A stretch of DNA of 64,000 nucleotides from Bolinopsis microptera (GCF_026151205.1 NC_087075.1:4252359-4316358); one strand, 5' to 3'; positions 48,067 through 62,800 are shown, counted from the first letter of the stretch. Made by a program: numbers and translations. Notes: generated from the sequence alone by a model not told the origin.

Positions 48067-51000
48067 TAGCAACAACCACCCCCAACTAGACTACAAGACT
48101 ACAGTGACTCACTAAGAGAGTACACTCAAAGCAATGTTAACTAGTAGTCTCGTGAACAACACAACAGTGAACACCACAGAGAAGACTCAGTTTAATGTTA
48201 CTAACACAGAGAGGAGACCCAAAGCAATGTTAGTACTAATAACCGTAATATATATGCTCATAAGACCCTCATATGACCCTCATATGACTACTTGTAATAT
48301 ACAGACCTGGCCTCACAGAACACCTAATCCTACGGTTAAACTACGGTTAAACAGTAATTACAAATAAATCAAACAAGGACCTGTCTCATAGAACTGCTTA
48401 TAAATACCTAGACATTAATTGAGTCGGGACTTAAGAACCTAATGACAGTCATAATGACACTTATCACATGAAAAGACATCATAATTTCTTGTAATGTCAT
48501 TTAAGCCTAAAAATGGAGCCTCATAGTGGTTTAATAAGCGTGAGAAGTCAGAAAATTAATCAGTTAATCTACTAATTTACTGAGGTCATGTTATTGATTT
48601 CATGTTTAGATCAGTAGTATTGAATTGCCGTTTATAATGGTTAAGTAAGAGGTTATAAAGCTATAACACATACTGAATGGTAGTGAGCAAATAAATCAAG
48701 TGTTCAGGTCTGAATACAACGTCCATCTCCAATAGGTGTATAGAGTGAAGCACGAAGAGGTTATAATACATAACAGGTTATTATACAGGTATAACACGTA
48801 ATGATCAGTCTTACTGAGCAAATAGATAAAGTTTTCAGCTGGCTGAATTTAGCGCCTATCACCTACAGGTATACTGTATACCTGTATAGTGGGAAGTATA
48901 TGGATAATAAGAATAGCTTGCAGTGTCGCAGAATAGGTTGAAGTTCATAGAATGGGTTGCAGTTCATAGAATTATAAAATAGATGAAGATCTGAATTAGA
49001 TTAATGAAGCTTCTAGAACTTTCTATTGTGTCCTATCAACTAACACCCGGCCTTAAAGGATACACTGGTCTCAATATTTAAGGTTGATAAGTTAACTGTG
49101 ATAACCGGGCTTGTTTATTCATCAGAATGGCTTTCACTTTATGACGTTGCCCGTACAGGTTAATTTTATTACCCACAAATATTTGCAGTTGCTTAATTCA
49201 ACTAAATGGCTCTGTCGAATACTTAAGATTAGAAGATAATAGATACTAGAAGATTCTACGCCAAGCACTAGTGCTTTAGCTGTAGTAGCAGATTATAATC
49301 CATTTTATCGCAAGGCAAATTAGACAAAAGGTGACGCAAACGGAGGAGTGACGCAAATGGAGGAGTGACTTTTGGGTTGATACTAGATTATCGCTCCTCT
49401 GTTTGAAGCTTGATTGAGAGACCTACTCAGTACTAATATGTTTTCAGTATTAAGAGACTTACTGGAAGGTAGATTACAAAAAGACTACTACCATCTTCTG
49501 TGGTTTGATGTCAATAGAAAAATCAAAGAAAAATCGGGGGAAATAAAAATTGATATCGAAACCCTGATTAAAAATGAATCAGGTATCGCTTTATTTTTAT
49601 TTTGAGATTTTAATAGTCGGCAACAAATAGAAAACTAAGAGACATGATCAACAATGAAATACAAGTATATTTGTGCCATTTTCAAGAACCACGATAAAAA
49701 CCCTTACTCCGACTCAGACGTTGTAATAAAATTCAGGCCAATTATATAAACCTTAAACCGACCCTGGCTGTATCCCTACTACTGCAGGCAACTAAGGTGT
49801 TACTAAGGTGTTACTAAGGTAACCATTGTAATACTTAGTTTAGTGGATCATACCCCTAACACTAATTTAATAACAGACATTTACACTTGCTGTTAGGTTT
49901 ACGAAGTGCTCCAGTAGACTAAATTTAACGGATTTTATATTGTAAAGTGCTTCATTTTAGTGCTCGAGAAATTATCAAAATATTCTTATTAGATTAACGA
50001 CAAATCTTATATTCGGTATGACGTATGTATACTAATATTATTTATATCGACCATATTATATTGATAAGCCAAATTCTGGGTAGCACTTGATGATTTCAAA
50101 TAATATTATAAATCTATAAATGCCCGAAAATTACAATCATCACAAGGTTCAAATCTGATGCTACTGAAAAAACAGCAAATTATTAAAAGTCAAAACCAGA
50201 AAATCTAAACCTTCTGTCAGACCAACAGCAGTAACTGTTAGCAAGTCTGAAGTACTGTCTGAACTCTGAGGTGGTCAGATAAACGGCTTCCACCCTAGTT
50301 CAGGTACCGCCGACATGGCAGTAAGTTCACTAACTAGTTAAACATCGTGACAGTTCTTTAAACTTGCTAATGTTAACAAGTTGTGGATAAGCCCCAGCAA
50401 GAACGGCTAATATAGCTGTACTATAACAGTTGAGACCATTTTTTGTATTTAAAAAAAGGAAGAGCAGACCCTTACGCTTCATTGAAGGATATCGTCTACA
50501 GCTTTACCTACCTATACGTCAGACACTTGGAAATGTTAGCTTTTTACACAAAATCTGAGACTCATTACTGCATTATAACAAAGGGATGCTACTTGTTAAA
50601 GAAGGAATAGGGATGAGGTTTTAACACTTGGAAATTTTGGCCTTTTAAATAAAATCGGAGACTAATCATCAAAGGGATGGTGTGTTAAAGAAGGAGTAAA
50701 GACGGGGTTTTCATTGTTCTCTCTGAGAGTTTAGGTATTGTATCAGTTATTAGCCTCATTCTCATGTAAAAACTAGTTCTCTGTACAAAGCTGGCAAAGT
50801 CACAGCTCCAGTAAAACCCCGATTAACGGGGTTTTACTGGCTCACCAATTGTCGACAGGCAAGTTGTTGGGGAACCCGTAGCGTTATTAATGGAAAAAGT
50901 TAACGGCTACTCTGTTAGAGGGTTTTAGAAATATATAATTTATTTGGAGAGCACTTTGGAACATCTCTATGTGAGTATTTGGGTTTATAGTGATATCTCC

Positions 51001-51115
51001 AAATATCTCCAAAAGTTAATATTACCATTTACCAATTAGAAAAGCGTAAAAAAACAACAAATATTCGTTATAATTCAATAAAAATGCCCAAAATGAGGAG
51101 CCTGGCAACCAGGAA
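48067..51115. other. No convincing gene
   Basis: AT-rich. A 63-codon frame at 49414-49605 (LQKDYYHLLWFDVNRKIKEK) has coding-like composition and could be an exon or element fragment, but I do not recognise it. An approximate 100-bp duplication covers 50520-50700. Confidence 0.4.
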
Positions 51116-51627
51116 CGCTCCACACAGTACACTATGTGCGCTCCACACAGTACAGTATGTGCGCTCCACACAGTACAGTACGTGCGCTCCACACAGTACA
51201 GTACTTGCGCTCCACACAGTACAGTATGTGCGCTCCACACAGTACAGTATGTGCGCTCCACACAGTACAGTATCTGCGCTCCACACAGTACAGTATGTGC
51301 GCTCCACACAGTACAGTACTTGCGCTCCACACAGTACAGTACTTGCGCTCCACACAGTACAGTATGTGCGCTCCACACAGTACAGTACGTGCGCTCCACA
51401 CAGTACAGTATGTGCGCTCCACACAGTACAGTATGTGCGCTCCACACAGTACAGTACGTGCGCTCCACACAGTACAGTACTTGCGCTCCACACAGTACAG
51501 TACGTGCGCTCCACACAGTACAGTACGTGCGCTCCACACAGTACAGTACGTGCGCTCCACACAGTACAGTATGTGCGCTCCACACAGTACAGCATGTGCG
51601 CTCCACGCATTACAGTACGTGCGCTCC
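51116..51627. repeat. 23-bp minisatellite gtgcgctccacacagtacagt(ac), about 22 copies
   Basis: Very uniform; variants differ at one or two positions. All six long frames across it are repeat artefacts. The array resumes after the inserted MITE (51785-51805). Confidence 0.95.
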
Positions 51628-51635
51628 ACACAGTG

Positions 51636-51784
51636 CAGGGACAAAAGGAAATCGCGGCATGTATGGAATCGCGATTTTTCCCATTATTTGCGACAAATTT
51701 TATGTATAGTTCAATGTATAACCTGTTAAATTTCGCGGTATCGCGATTTTTGGCCAAAATAATCGCGAAATCCTTTTGTCCCTG
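51636..51784. mobile_element. 149-bp hAT-like MITE inserted in the minisatellite
   Basis: Terminal inverted repeats cagggacaaaaggaaatcgcg / complement (cgcgaaatccttttgtccctg, one mismatch zone), flanked by an 8-bp target duplication acacagtg (51628-51635 and 51785-51792). The 8-bp duplication and CAGGG ends are hallmarks of hAT elements. It lacks coding capacity. Confidence 0.9.
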
Positions 51785-51805
51785 ACACAGTGCAGTACGT
51801 GCGCT

Positions 51806-53858
51806 GAGCTGTGAATACGTCTAAAGACCCAGCACTTACAAGACCAGTGCTGTGACGAAGGCAAGGACTTTATAGCCACTACTAACGTCAGACTGGGGTA
51901 ACGCAGTTACCATAGTTACAGAGTTGTATAATAGCCTAGTAGGTTTATAGCTTAATGTAGAGATACAGATGGTTTTAGGGTATCTGCTGGTGACAAGATA
52001 TTACTATGAGCTTGTAGCTGTTGTCTGAACGATCCCAGATGACGTGACAGCTGGTGAATAACAGGTCAGGTAGGGGGGCCAACGCTTTTGGGGCGTTGCC
52101 CCTCCCCCCCCCCAGGTAGCAGTTTTAAATTGTTCCGAGCTCCCTCAGACAAGACTGATAATATGTCTCATAAGGTGACACTTACAAACTTTATATCAAG
52201 TAAGATATAGGTTTATTAGATTATAAGATAAGGGAATTGTGCGTTTGATAACCGCAGACGAAAGCAAGAGCTATTTATAACTACCCTGGTGCAACAAATT
52301 CTGACCATAAGCAGGCTGACCATAAGAAGTTGTATGTTCTGAAGTGCAGCTGATGTATCAAAAGCAGTGTGTAACAAAACACCCGCCCTGAAAAACAACA
52401 ACGAATAATAGCTATGAGTAGCACAGAGAGGAATGTAGCGGAGACATTGTAAAAACTCTCTCCAACCCGAAGGTTCTAGAATTACAGACCTACAGAGGAG
52501 GAGATTGTGGTAACGTGACACAGATAGTAACAGTTATTATACAGGAGCTGCTATCTGTATTAATATTTGATTGGTCTTTTAGAAAAAATAAAATGGAAGA
52601 TGTCTCTCAGGTCAGATATAATACGTTATTTTGTATTCAGCAATCGATTATGTCTCTCAGTGTACGTCACACCACCTGGAGCAATCAGAGGAGAGTATTC
52701 AGAACACGTGATTACAGTCGACCAATCACCGTCCGGGGCGATCCTCCTTAATCATAATAGGTGCAGGACACGTGCACATTTACAATTCGTAACCCATCGG
52801 ACAGGTTGTGTTGCCATGGCAATGTGTGCAGTCACGTGGTGTGGTGTCAAGTCACGTGGCGTTATAATTCGGAGATTCTGAGCCTGTAACTATGAAATTG
52901 TTCACGTTGAGGAATATAAGGTGTTTCTCCGTTCAATAAAGCTCAGTTTGCTGCTGAAACTTTTATAAAACGTGAGTTTGGTTGAGTAGAACAGGTTGAT
53001 GAGGTGAGAGCGAGAGATTTTGAAATATTATCTAAAAGTTTCAAGTTGTATTAAACTTTAGGTTGAAATAACACGAGTAGTACCAAGTAAGATTAATCTA
53101 AAACACAAAGCAACCGCAATTCCATTAAAGCTACAATAAACAGCAACAAACAAGCTGCGTGTCTAACAAACACCAGTGAGAGAATAACAAGCAATTGTTT
53201 GTTTGTTATTTGCACTACTAATCCACTATAATATCATAACACCAGGTATTATACGGCCTGCAGACTAACGATCTGTACTATTAATAATTTCCACACAGAC
53301 GCTTAGCGGGAAACTTCCAGCTACCAATCAACAGTTGAATTACTGTAAAGTGCCCACGTGACCAAATATTGACGCCACGTGATGCTAGAGTTATGTCACG
53401 TGATGGGATTAAGCGCGATTGTGGCGAGGTGTCCGTTATGGACCCTATTGTTTGATGTCTAGGATTATCGGTAGCGTGACCCACGCCCATCTCTACCAGT
53501 CTAACTCTATAAGATGGTAGAAGTGCAACAGTAATTTTGGTGAAGGAGCACGGTTATTTTGGTGAAGGAGGTTGTGATGTGTCAGCTCAGCGGAACATGG
53601 ATTTACCGAACTTTGTTGAGAGATAATACTGAGAAGTCTTAAGTAGACTAACCATGTTAGTTGAATTAAAGTGTTGATGTGATTGAAATAGAGCATCTAG
53701 TTATTCTGGCCTTGTAAGCCATTGTGAAATCGAGAATGGATGATCATCATAAACGACTTATAGTCAGTTTAAAGTAGAATATCAAACTGGTTTAAATACA
53801 TCTAGTTGTTAAGTGTAAAGGTGATGTTATATTATAATGCGGGCAGAAAAATACTCAC
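51806..53858. other. No gene seen
   Basis: Clean AT-rich DNA. A small hairpin with C run at 52075-52115 and an X-box-like gttgccatggcaatg at 52808. It may belong to the long intron of the minus-strand gene. Confidence 0.4.
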
Positions 53859-56800
53859 TTTGGGCTTGCGGCAACTTTGCTAGCGGACTTGACGCCTGTA
53901 ATAATTAATGTTAACAAAGTAACAATAATAGTTTAAAAACCCTGAACTCTGATGGGGAGGTGAGTGACATCAACATAAACCAATCAGCTTCCACTATAGA
54001 CCGATCAAACACCAGAAACACTGTCACGCGTCAAAAAATATGTCTCGCCTCCCCACCAGAATCTGCATCTTATATTGTTTATGAATATAAATTGTTTATT
54101 TATTTATATATTTGTTTATTTATTAATAGTAAAATCTATTTATTTTATAATTTAATCACTATTTCTCACCTGTCTTACTCGGCGTTTTCTTATCTCCATT
54201 TACAGCAGGTTTCTTGGTAGGTGTAGCGGGCTTCGTGGCTCCTGCAACAAAATAATATTAATCATCTTATTAACTTATTGATCAACTAATTAGCTGATAG
54301 ATTTATGAGAAATTCATAATTATCTTGAACTTTATTCCCACGAGATCGACCCCTTTGAAACGACGTGTATTTTCTGTTGTGAACAACGTTTGAAAACTTA
54401 AACCAACAGCTTGAGGCTACAGAAGAGAAGGAGAACTGTCCAGAACCCAGAACGAACGTCAACTTAGTTGGTACTTAGGCAACAAAAGAGGGGAAAGAGA
54501 AAACCGACATTGTTCAGATTAAGAGGATACAACCATTCCAAATGTGTCATAAATAATAAATATCATAACTGTATCCGACGTGTTTTAAAATCAATACTGC
54601 TACTGAACTTAGTAACTAAAACAGCAACTCAACTCAAATAAACAAAAAGTCTTCAAATGTAGATGTGCAGTGTGCACCGTTATTGGGGCTCATACGGCGG
54701 TCCGCGGTTGTGCAAGTGCAAGTGCAAGTGCAAGTGCAAGTGCAAGTGCAAGTGCAAGTGCAAGTGCAAGTGCAAGTGCAAGTGCAAGTTAGAAAGAGAG
54801 GTCTAAACATTGAGGCCATGTTTCTGAAATATAAAGGACAGAGATTGCCTCAGAGTTGGGCATGCAGTAGGGTATAGAACACTAAAACATTCCGCCGGAG
54901 TTTCCTCCGCCGGTAAGTCATGCAGCTTTGCACACTAAAAACCTAGCTTGGTTCCTGGTCTGACTCTACTGGTCCCATTCGTAAGGGGCTTCTTCTCTAG
55001 ACCTATTGTAATAACATTCAACACCCCGAATAACATTCAACACCACGAGTAACACTCAAAACCATCTTAGAATATGTTGGAAATTCAGAAGAGGAAAATG
55101 AGCAAAGTGAGGTTCGCCAGAGTAAGAAAGTAAACGCATTTCAAACTAACTCAAGTTGCCAAACAAGAATAACTAACAATAATGGTAGGAACTGCATCTG
55201 TCCGTACGTTTGTAATTTACGGACCGCTTAATCAAGAAAACGGTAGGAGTAAGGGGACCGGTTTTTTCGGTATATTGCCGACAAAACTCTGAGGAAGTAA
55301 ATAAAAAAATGTTTTTCCTCCGGTTGTTGTAATATAACGTTTAACCCCAGAAACCCGGTTTTCTATACGGTTAGTGGTTAAATTGGTGACATTATGCTTG
55401 GGCTATCTACTAACTGTCCGGGGAATGGTGCTTTATAGGAAGTTCAATTTGTGCACAACATTTAGTTTCGATACATTAATCAAGTTTAAGTGTTTTCTCT
55501 TTATCCTCACAGGTAATGTTTCATAATTTTGTTTTAGGTATGTTCTTCTGTCACATGAAATGAAGTAACGTATCTTGATTGCTTGATGCGGGTTTTAGAC
55601 TGAGCGGGACTATACTTTAAGGCAGAAGGCCGGGTTACAGCTATAGTGTTAACATAAGTCTGATGTGCACTGTGAGTATTTCAAGAAAACATTTCTGATA
55701 GATTTTGCTCAGAGTCAGACAGGACAAAGTCTATTTATCTGATTCTGATCTTAAACAAACAGTGCAATTAGTGCAAGTGCAAGTGCAAGTGCAAGCGCAA
55801 GTGCAAGTGCAAGTGCAAATGCAAGTGCAAGTGCAAGTGCAAGTGCAAGTGCAAGTGCAAGTGCAAGTGCAAGTGCAAGTGCAAGTGCAAGTACCACCCT
55901 GACAGGAGAAGGAAGAAGGGAGCCTCAGTGCAGCATGCAGGAGGGTATAAAACACTGCAGTGGTCCACCGAAGTGTCCTCCACCGCAGTCAGAACATGCA
56001 GCATTCTCGCACTCTCAAACTATATAAACCTATTTTTTTCGTTCCTGCCTTCGGTTTACCCGTACCATTCGTCAGTGGCTTCTTAGCAGCTGGCTTGGCG
56101 CCAGCTGTTTTTGTAGGTGTTTTTGCTGCGGGCTTGGCTGCAGGTTTTGCTGCGGGTTTTGCTGCGGGTTTGGCTGCAGGTTTGGCTGCAGGTTTGGCGG
56201 GAGTTGCAGGTTTCTTGGCGGCTGCTTTAGGGGTAGCGGGTTTTGCACCGGCCTTCTTGTCCTGAAGAGTGAAGATGGGGAGTTAGATGGAGGGGGGTTT
56301 TTGATAAAAAACATAGGACTGTTCGAATCAATCAGAACAATCCAATAAATCAACAAAATAAGTGACAGAGAAAATAAGGGTTTCAAGATACTGTTTACCG
56401 TTTTCTGACAAAAATGCGTAAATACCACTGAAAAATCAAAGGTTTTCAAGCACTTTTTTTAGCTCTTGACCCAAAGAGAAATTTGGGTAAAATAATTCAG
56501 AATTTTAAAATAGTCTTTAAGCACACTCGTCAGAAAAGGGCAGCCATGCTGTTGTTAAATAGTTAAATACCTTCAAAACATTTAATAGATTCTCAAAAGG
56601 GTAAGAAGTTAAGAGTTTCAGAAGCAGTTATAAGTGGGCAAATGGAAAGACGAATATTGTTTTAATGAGACCGAATGAGCAGTATCGACCAATCTTTTTG
56701 ATAATATTCCTTTGGTTTTTCTTTATTTACTTATGAGAGCATAATCATCAAAAACAATTTACACAATATTGTATGCGAATCAGCATAAAATTTTCATGCC

Positions 56801-59800
56801 ATACATCCATATACAGCACAAATCAAGCACATTATTTTCCCATAAAAACTAAAGCGATTAGCGCACATGGAGAGCCATGCCACAAACTTGAGCCGGGGAT
56901 TTTGATCGTTTAGGTGGCAACTCTGGGGGACTAAGTTTTCCGTTGGCTTTTGGGGGAAGAGCAGGTTTGGCACCAACCTTGGAGGGGGTTTTGGCTGGCG
57001 TTTTTGCGGCCGGTTTGGCACCAGTTTTACTCGGTGTGCCCGTCCTACTGGGGGTAGCGGGCTTGCCTGCTTTAGCTGGGGTCTGATAAAGTTTCTCGTC
57101 AGTTTGAAGCAGACAACGAGGAGTAATATTATCATGTGTTAGAAAACATGAAAAATGTGGATGCGCGGCTCAACGCGCAACAATTTGCAAACATTGTAGT
57201 AGACTTGTTGTACAATATTTTCATTCGATTTTCGCGCTAAAAATTTTGTAGAGCAGACGGCGTGAAAATCGCGAGGAAGCGTTGGTACTTGGTCATAAAT
57301 GAAAAACTTAACTCAAGAATTGATAGCCTTAAAGACTTAGAACTGGTAGTATGACTGGTGGTACTGCGTATGAGCGGGATTCACAGCAAGAGAAAAGTAT
57401 AGCCAGCGAAATTTTGATGTCGTTGCGTCATTTCCACAATTCCATGCAGCTTTACAAAAGATGGAATGTCACTCAAAATATGCATATATTGCACGTTACT
57501 GTCAAATATTCTAGCTATTTCCTGAATTCAACATGCTTCTGTCTAATAAGCTTAGGGATCGTTCACGTATTACGTAAGCCACAATCCTCCAATTCTACAC
57601 ACCCCTCCGTAATAGCCACGTGACACACAGCTATAATTGTGTGTAAAAATAATACCAGCGTAAGTTTTCCCAAACCCCTCTCCCAAGGTTGGGTAGCACG
57701 TGAACGGTCCCTGTGTAATAAGTTCCAGCATTTACATTACAACATACCGCTGATTTCTTGCAGGGTGCTTCTGCCTTAGTGGCTTTTTTCTCCTTAAAGA
57801 GTAACATTTAAATGAATGTGGTATTTCAATGAATTCAGTGAGCACAAGATGTAAAATGTAGAATATAAATGGTATGCTTCACAGACATTAAATTGTCATT
57901 ACTTCAGTGCTTGAGCACAAAAAGCACATAGAATTATATATAACTTGAACATTGCCTTGAACTGAAATGTCAAAATGGAGAAAACAAGCCAAAACGCACC
58001 TGCATAGCTTTGATCTCCTCATCTTGAGCAGCTTTCTCAGTCTGCAGCTTCTCCATTGCAGCGGTCATCTCAGCGATCTTGGCCAGAAGATCAGTGAGTT
58101 GAGCCTTATCCGCAGCAATAATAGCATCACGGTTCTCAATTTCCTTCTTAAGTTCCTGGTTTAGAAGGTTTCGTTAAGTTTACGTTTTATACTGAGTTAC
58201 ATTTAACAGCACATACCGGTGTAACAATTTCTTAATTTTTGGGGAGGCATACTGAACTTTCATTTCATGCGAATCAGTAGATGGAATCAGGGTAGAAGTT
58301 GAAAAAAGCATGCTAATAATCAAGTATAATCTCCAAGAAGTAAGATTAAGTCCGTATGGTAGAGTTTCACCTGGTATCTCACACCAACAAGTGTGTGATA
58401 CCAGGTTTCTGGGTTCTTCAACAGAGAGTTTAAAACCAGAATCAAACAGTAAATTTTAGACCGCGGCTTACGAAGACCAGACAAAAGAAGATCAAGATAA
58501 AAAAGTTGCAAAATGAAATTCGAGGCCAGTAAACCTCCTCCACGGGGATATTTAAAACAAGGTTGGTACAAAATATCAAATATATATTAGAACAACTATA
58601 TACATTTGATTGGTGAATCATACAGAGGTTGCAACAGAAAATCTAGAGATGTAGTGAAATTCAAGTGAAATTCAAGTGAAATTCATCAGAACTGCAACTG
58701 TGCAAATGAAAGGGAGAGGTAGGATCGGATAAGGATAGTCGACAGGATCAACCAATGATGATTTGCTGTATTTTATGTAAAAGAACACACGCAGGACTAG
58801 GGCAGGTGGAGGGAAATCTCTCTGAATCAGATGCTGGTTACCTCTTTTCTCTTCTGTGAAGCAAGCTCTTCTTGCGCGGCAAGTTCCTTTTGCGCGGCAA
58901 GTTCCTTTTGCGCGGCAAGTTCTTCCTGCCTGGCAAGCTCTTCCTCGCTGGGTCCAGTAGGATCAGGCTCAGTAATAGGAATGAAGGGTGCGCTAATAAT
59001 GGTCGATGGAGATTCGGGCTCTGACTTTGACTCTGATCCAATAGATGACCGGGGAACAATAGATGTGCGGGGCAACAAGTTGGCTGATTCCTCTGAGGAA
59101 ATATTCAGGACAGATTCCTCTATCTGTTCATCCTCTTTTGTGTCATGGAAGCCATTTTCCATGAATAAGTTATCCGCTGTCTCATCATTGACATCAATCA
59201 AGTCGTCTAGATCATCTGAAAGCACTGCAGCATGCTGAGGAGGAAGATGAACGTCTGACTCACAAGGTACTTCATGCAGATCTTCAGTAGATACTGCAGT
59301 GGGTTCCGGTACCACATTGGGCTCTTGTGCTAACTCTTCATATGAATCTACAGAAGGTCCTCTGTACTCAACTTCTGGCTCGGATGGTTCAATTGTGTCT
59401 GGTTCTGAGAGTGCTGCAGAAAGGTCTTCATAGTCAGGCTCTGCTGCCGATTCTGCTGTAAGTTCTTCCTGCCTGGCAAGTTCTTCCTGCCTGGCAAGTT
59501 CTTCTTGCTCAGCAAGTTCTTTCTGTACGGCAAGTTCTTCCTCCCTGGCAAGCTCTTCCTGCCTGGCAAGCTCTTCCTGCCTGGCAAGCTCTTCCTGCCT
59601 GGCATGCTCTTCTTGTTCGGCAAGTTCTTTCTGTGCGGCAAGTTCTTCCTCCCTGGCAAGCTCTTCTTGTAAGGCAAGCTCTTCCTGCCTGGCAAGTTCT
59701 TTCTGTGCGGTAAGTTCTTCCTGCCTGGCAAGTTCTTCTTGTAAGGCAAGCTCTTCCTCCCTGGCAAGTTCTTCCTGCCTAGCGAGTTCTTCCTGCCTGG

Positions 59801-62800
59801 CAATTTCTTCTTGCTCGGCAAGCTCTTTCTCTCTGGCAAGTTCTTCCTCCCTGGCAAGTTCTTCTTGCAAGGCTAGCTCTTCCTGCCTGGCCAATTCTTC
59901 CTGTCTGGCAAGTTCTTCTTGTGCGGCAAGTTCTTCCTGCCTGGCAATTTCTTCTTGTGCGGCACGCTCTTCCTCCCTGGCAAGTTCTTCTTGTAAGGCA
60001 ATCTGTTCCTGCCTGGCCAGTTCTTCTTTCCTGGCAAGTTCTTCCTGCTCAGCAAGTTCTTTCTCTCTGGCAAGCTCTTCCTCTTTAGCAAGTTCTTCTT
60101 GCAAGGCAAGCTCTTCCTGTCTAGCTAGTTCTTCCTGCCTAGCAAGTTCTTCTTGCAAGGCAAGTTCTTTCTGTACAGCGAGTTCTTCCTCCCTGGCTAG
60201 TTCTTCCTGCCTGGCAAGTTCTTCTTGCTCGGCAAGTTCCTTCTGTGCAGCGAGTTCTTCTTCCCTAGCGAGTTCTTCCTCCCTGGCAAGTTCTTCCTGT
60301 AAGGCAAGTTCTTCCTGCCTAGCTAGTTCTTCCTGCCTAGCAAGTTCTTCTTGCTCGGCAAGTTCTTTCTGTGCAGCGAGTTCTTCCTCCCTGGCGAGTT
60401 CCTCTTCCATGGCTAGTTCTTCTTGCAAGGCAAGTTCTTCCTCGGTAGGTCCAGATTCTGACACTGGTTCTACTGGCTCAGCCTCGGGTACCATTTCAAA
60501 TGGTTCTTGCTCTGGTGCTTCAATGATCTCAGGTTCTGACGGTTCCTCAATAGTCTCTGGCTCTGAAGGCGTTTCATCTAATTCTGGTTCTGCAGGAGTT
60601 TCTGTGGGCTCGTCAATTGAATCTGACATTGAAGGAGTAGCCACAATTTCTGCATAAGTGGGTGACTTCGGTGGTTCTTCCTCAGCTGTTTCTTCTGAAA
60701 TTGCTTCAACAACTTCTGGTTCTGAAGGTGCTCCATCCATTTCTGATTCTGAAGGAGCGTTAATGGTTTCTGGCTCAAGAGGTTCATCAAATTCTGGTTG
60801 CATGGGTATTCCAACAATAAATTCTGGTTCATCCTCCGCTTCGGTTGGTGTGTCCATGGGTGGTTCAACAATTTCAGAGGGAGTTTCCGGTTCTGGTTCT
60901 TCAGGTTCCGCACGAGTGTCGACAATATCTGGCTCTGAGGTTGTTTCAACGGTGTCTGGCAGAGAAAGTACATCAGTTGACTCGGGCTCTAAATGTTTAG
61001 ACATGAACTCGAAGGATGGTTCCTCAGGTTTTTCAGATTCCTCAGGTTCTTCAACTGCGTCAGGTTCAACAACAGGTGTAGGCTCAGGTTCAAGATCGAA
61101 CATGGGCTCTTGTTCAGCATCACTTGTAGGTTCTTCAACTGAAGGCTTTGGAGCTTCAACAGCTTCTGGTTGCTGACTCGGTTCACTGACACCGGAATCA
61201 AGATCTGTCATGTCAACTAACATATCATCTAATGCTTCTGATGAAAACTCTTCTTCCGACTCTGAGTCTTCAGTGGGCTTTCCTAATTCTTGCTCTGAGA
61301 TAATTTCATCAATGGTTTGTTTAGATTGTTCAGGCTGATCTTCAGAACCTGGTTGAGACACCATACTTGCCAGCAAGGGTGTATGTCTGAAGGGTTCCTC
61401 CTCTGATGGTAGATGTCCTGGACAGTGATCTGAAGGGGTATCGTCCACACCAGAAGATGGCTCTTCCAAATCTGCTGTTTTTTGGTCAGACTGTTCCACA
61501 CCGTCTGTTTGATCTGTCTCTGGCTGACTCTGATAACGTAGAAAATCATATGAATCTGATCGAGGTGTGTCTGGTCCAGTAGAATCTACCCTAGAGATGG
61601 CCTCTGTGGATTCTAGTCTTAGAACAGGCGTGACATCAGACTCCATGTTATAGCCGTAGTCAGGTTCATCCTCCATGTTATATCCCGGAGAAACAGGTTC
61701 TACATATGAGACTGACTCAGAGGGATCAACAGGTGATTCGATATGACCAAGGGACTCACTTTCCTCCGTTACCGATTCCTGTATGAATATGCGGGTGACT
61801 ACACTATAGTAGGTTCGTAACCATAGTAACTATAGTAACTATAGTAACTATTGTAATTATTGGTAACTGTAGTAACCATAGTAACTATAGTTACTATAGT
61901 AGGTTCGTTACGAGATATTGATTAAATTAACAAGTTGGTGGTTCACGAGTACATTTTGGATATCTAGTTCTCAATAATTTTTGAATTATCTGGCACGACA
62001 ACCTACCACGATACATTCAATCCGGAATACAAAACATTGAATCTTATGACAAAGATATTTCAGCCTTATTGAAATCTGAAATAAGCATTCAAGCATTAAC
62101 ACTCTTGATTGCATGCACTCAGCAGTGACAATTTAGCAGGAACTTTATCGGATACAATTCAGTTCCCTGGCTCCAAAGTAAACCCAAGGGCTTCATAGCA
62201 ACATAGAAAGTATACCGGAAGGGCTTAGTAAACCTAGTAAACACATAAAGATGCAACAAAGATTATGGATTTAAATGAGTAGATTATTCCAGAAATACAT
62301 GTGCTAAGTCCAAAGGTGCATAATACGTAGGTATAGCTTACACGTTTCTCCTAATCAATTATGTTGCTATTATGAACTGATATTATGTTGTTATCATGTT
62401 GCTATTATGTTGCTTTTATGTTGTTATTATGTTGTTATTATGTTGCTATTATGTTGTTATTATCTTGTTATTATGTTGCTATTATGTTGTTATTATGTTG
62501 TTATTATGTTGTTATTATGTTGTTATAATGTTGTATTTATGTTGTTATCATGTTGCTATCATGTTGCTTATCACGCCACAGTAGGTTTAAATTGAGCTTA
62601 ATAACGATTTAAATATTGACGAAAGCTAATGTGACTAGAAAACGAATAAACACGGTTCATACACATTCAATTTACCTCGATAGCACTGCTAGATTCATCT
62701 GCTACATCACAAGGTGCTTCACAAACAACCTCGGCTCCTTGGGGCTCGGTTACAGCTTCAGGCTCAATAATAGCTTCAGCTTCAGGCTCCGATGTCATAA

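Noticed and set aside
47843..48115. MSPCHHV repeat frames
   Set aside because: Produced by the 8-bp array; three frames repeat the same peptide.
49414..49605. 63-codon frame with coding-like composition
   Set aside because: No recognised family and no partner exon; kept only as a note in the gene-free stretch.
51022..51785. Six long frames over a 23-bp repeat
   Set aside because: All frames stay open because the unit lacks stops; no codon or domain evidence.
58831..61176. Serine-rich plus-strand frames
   Set aside because: Antisense shadows of the glutamate-rich minus-strand exon.
62396..62595. Leucine/cysteine/tyrosine-rich hydrophobic frames
   Set aside because: Translation of the 11-bp array, not a membrane protein.
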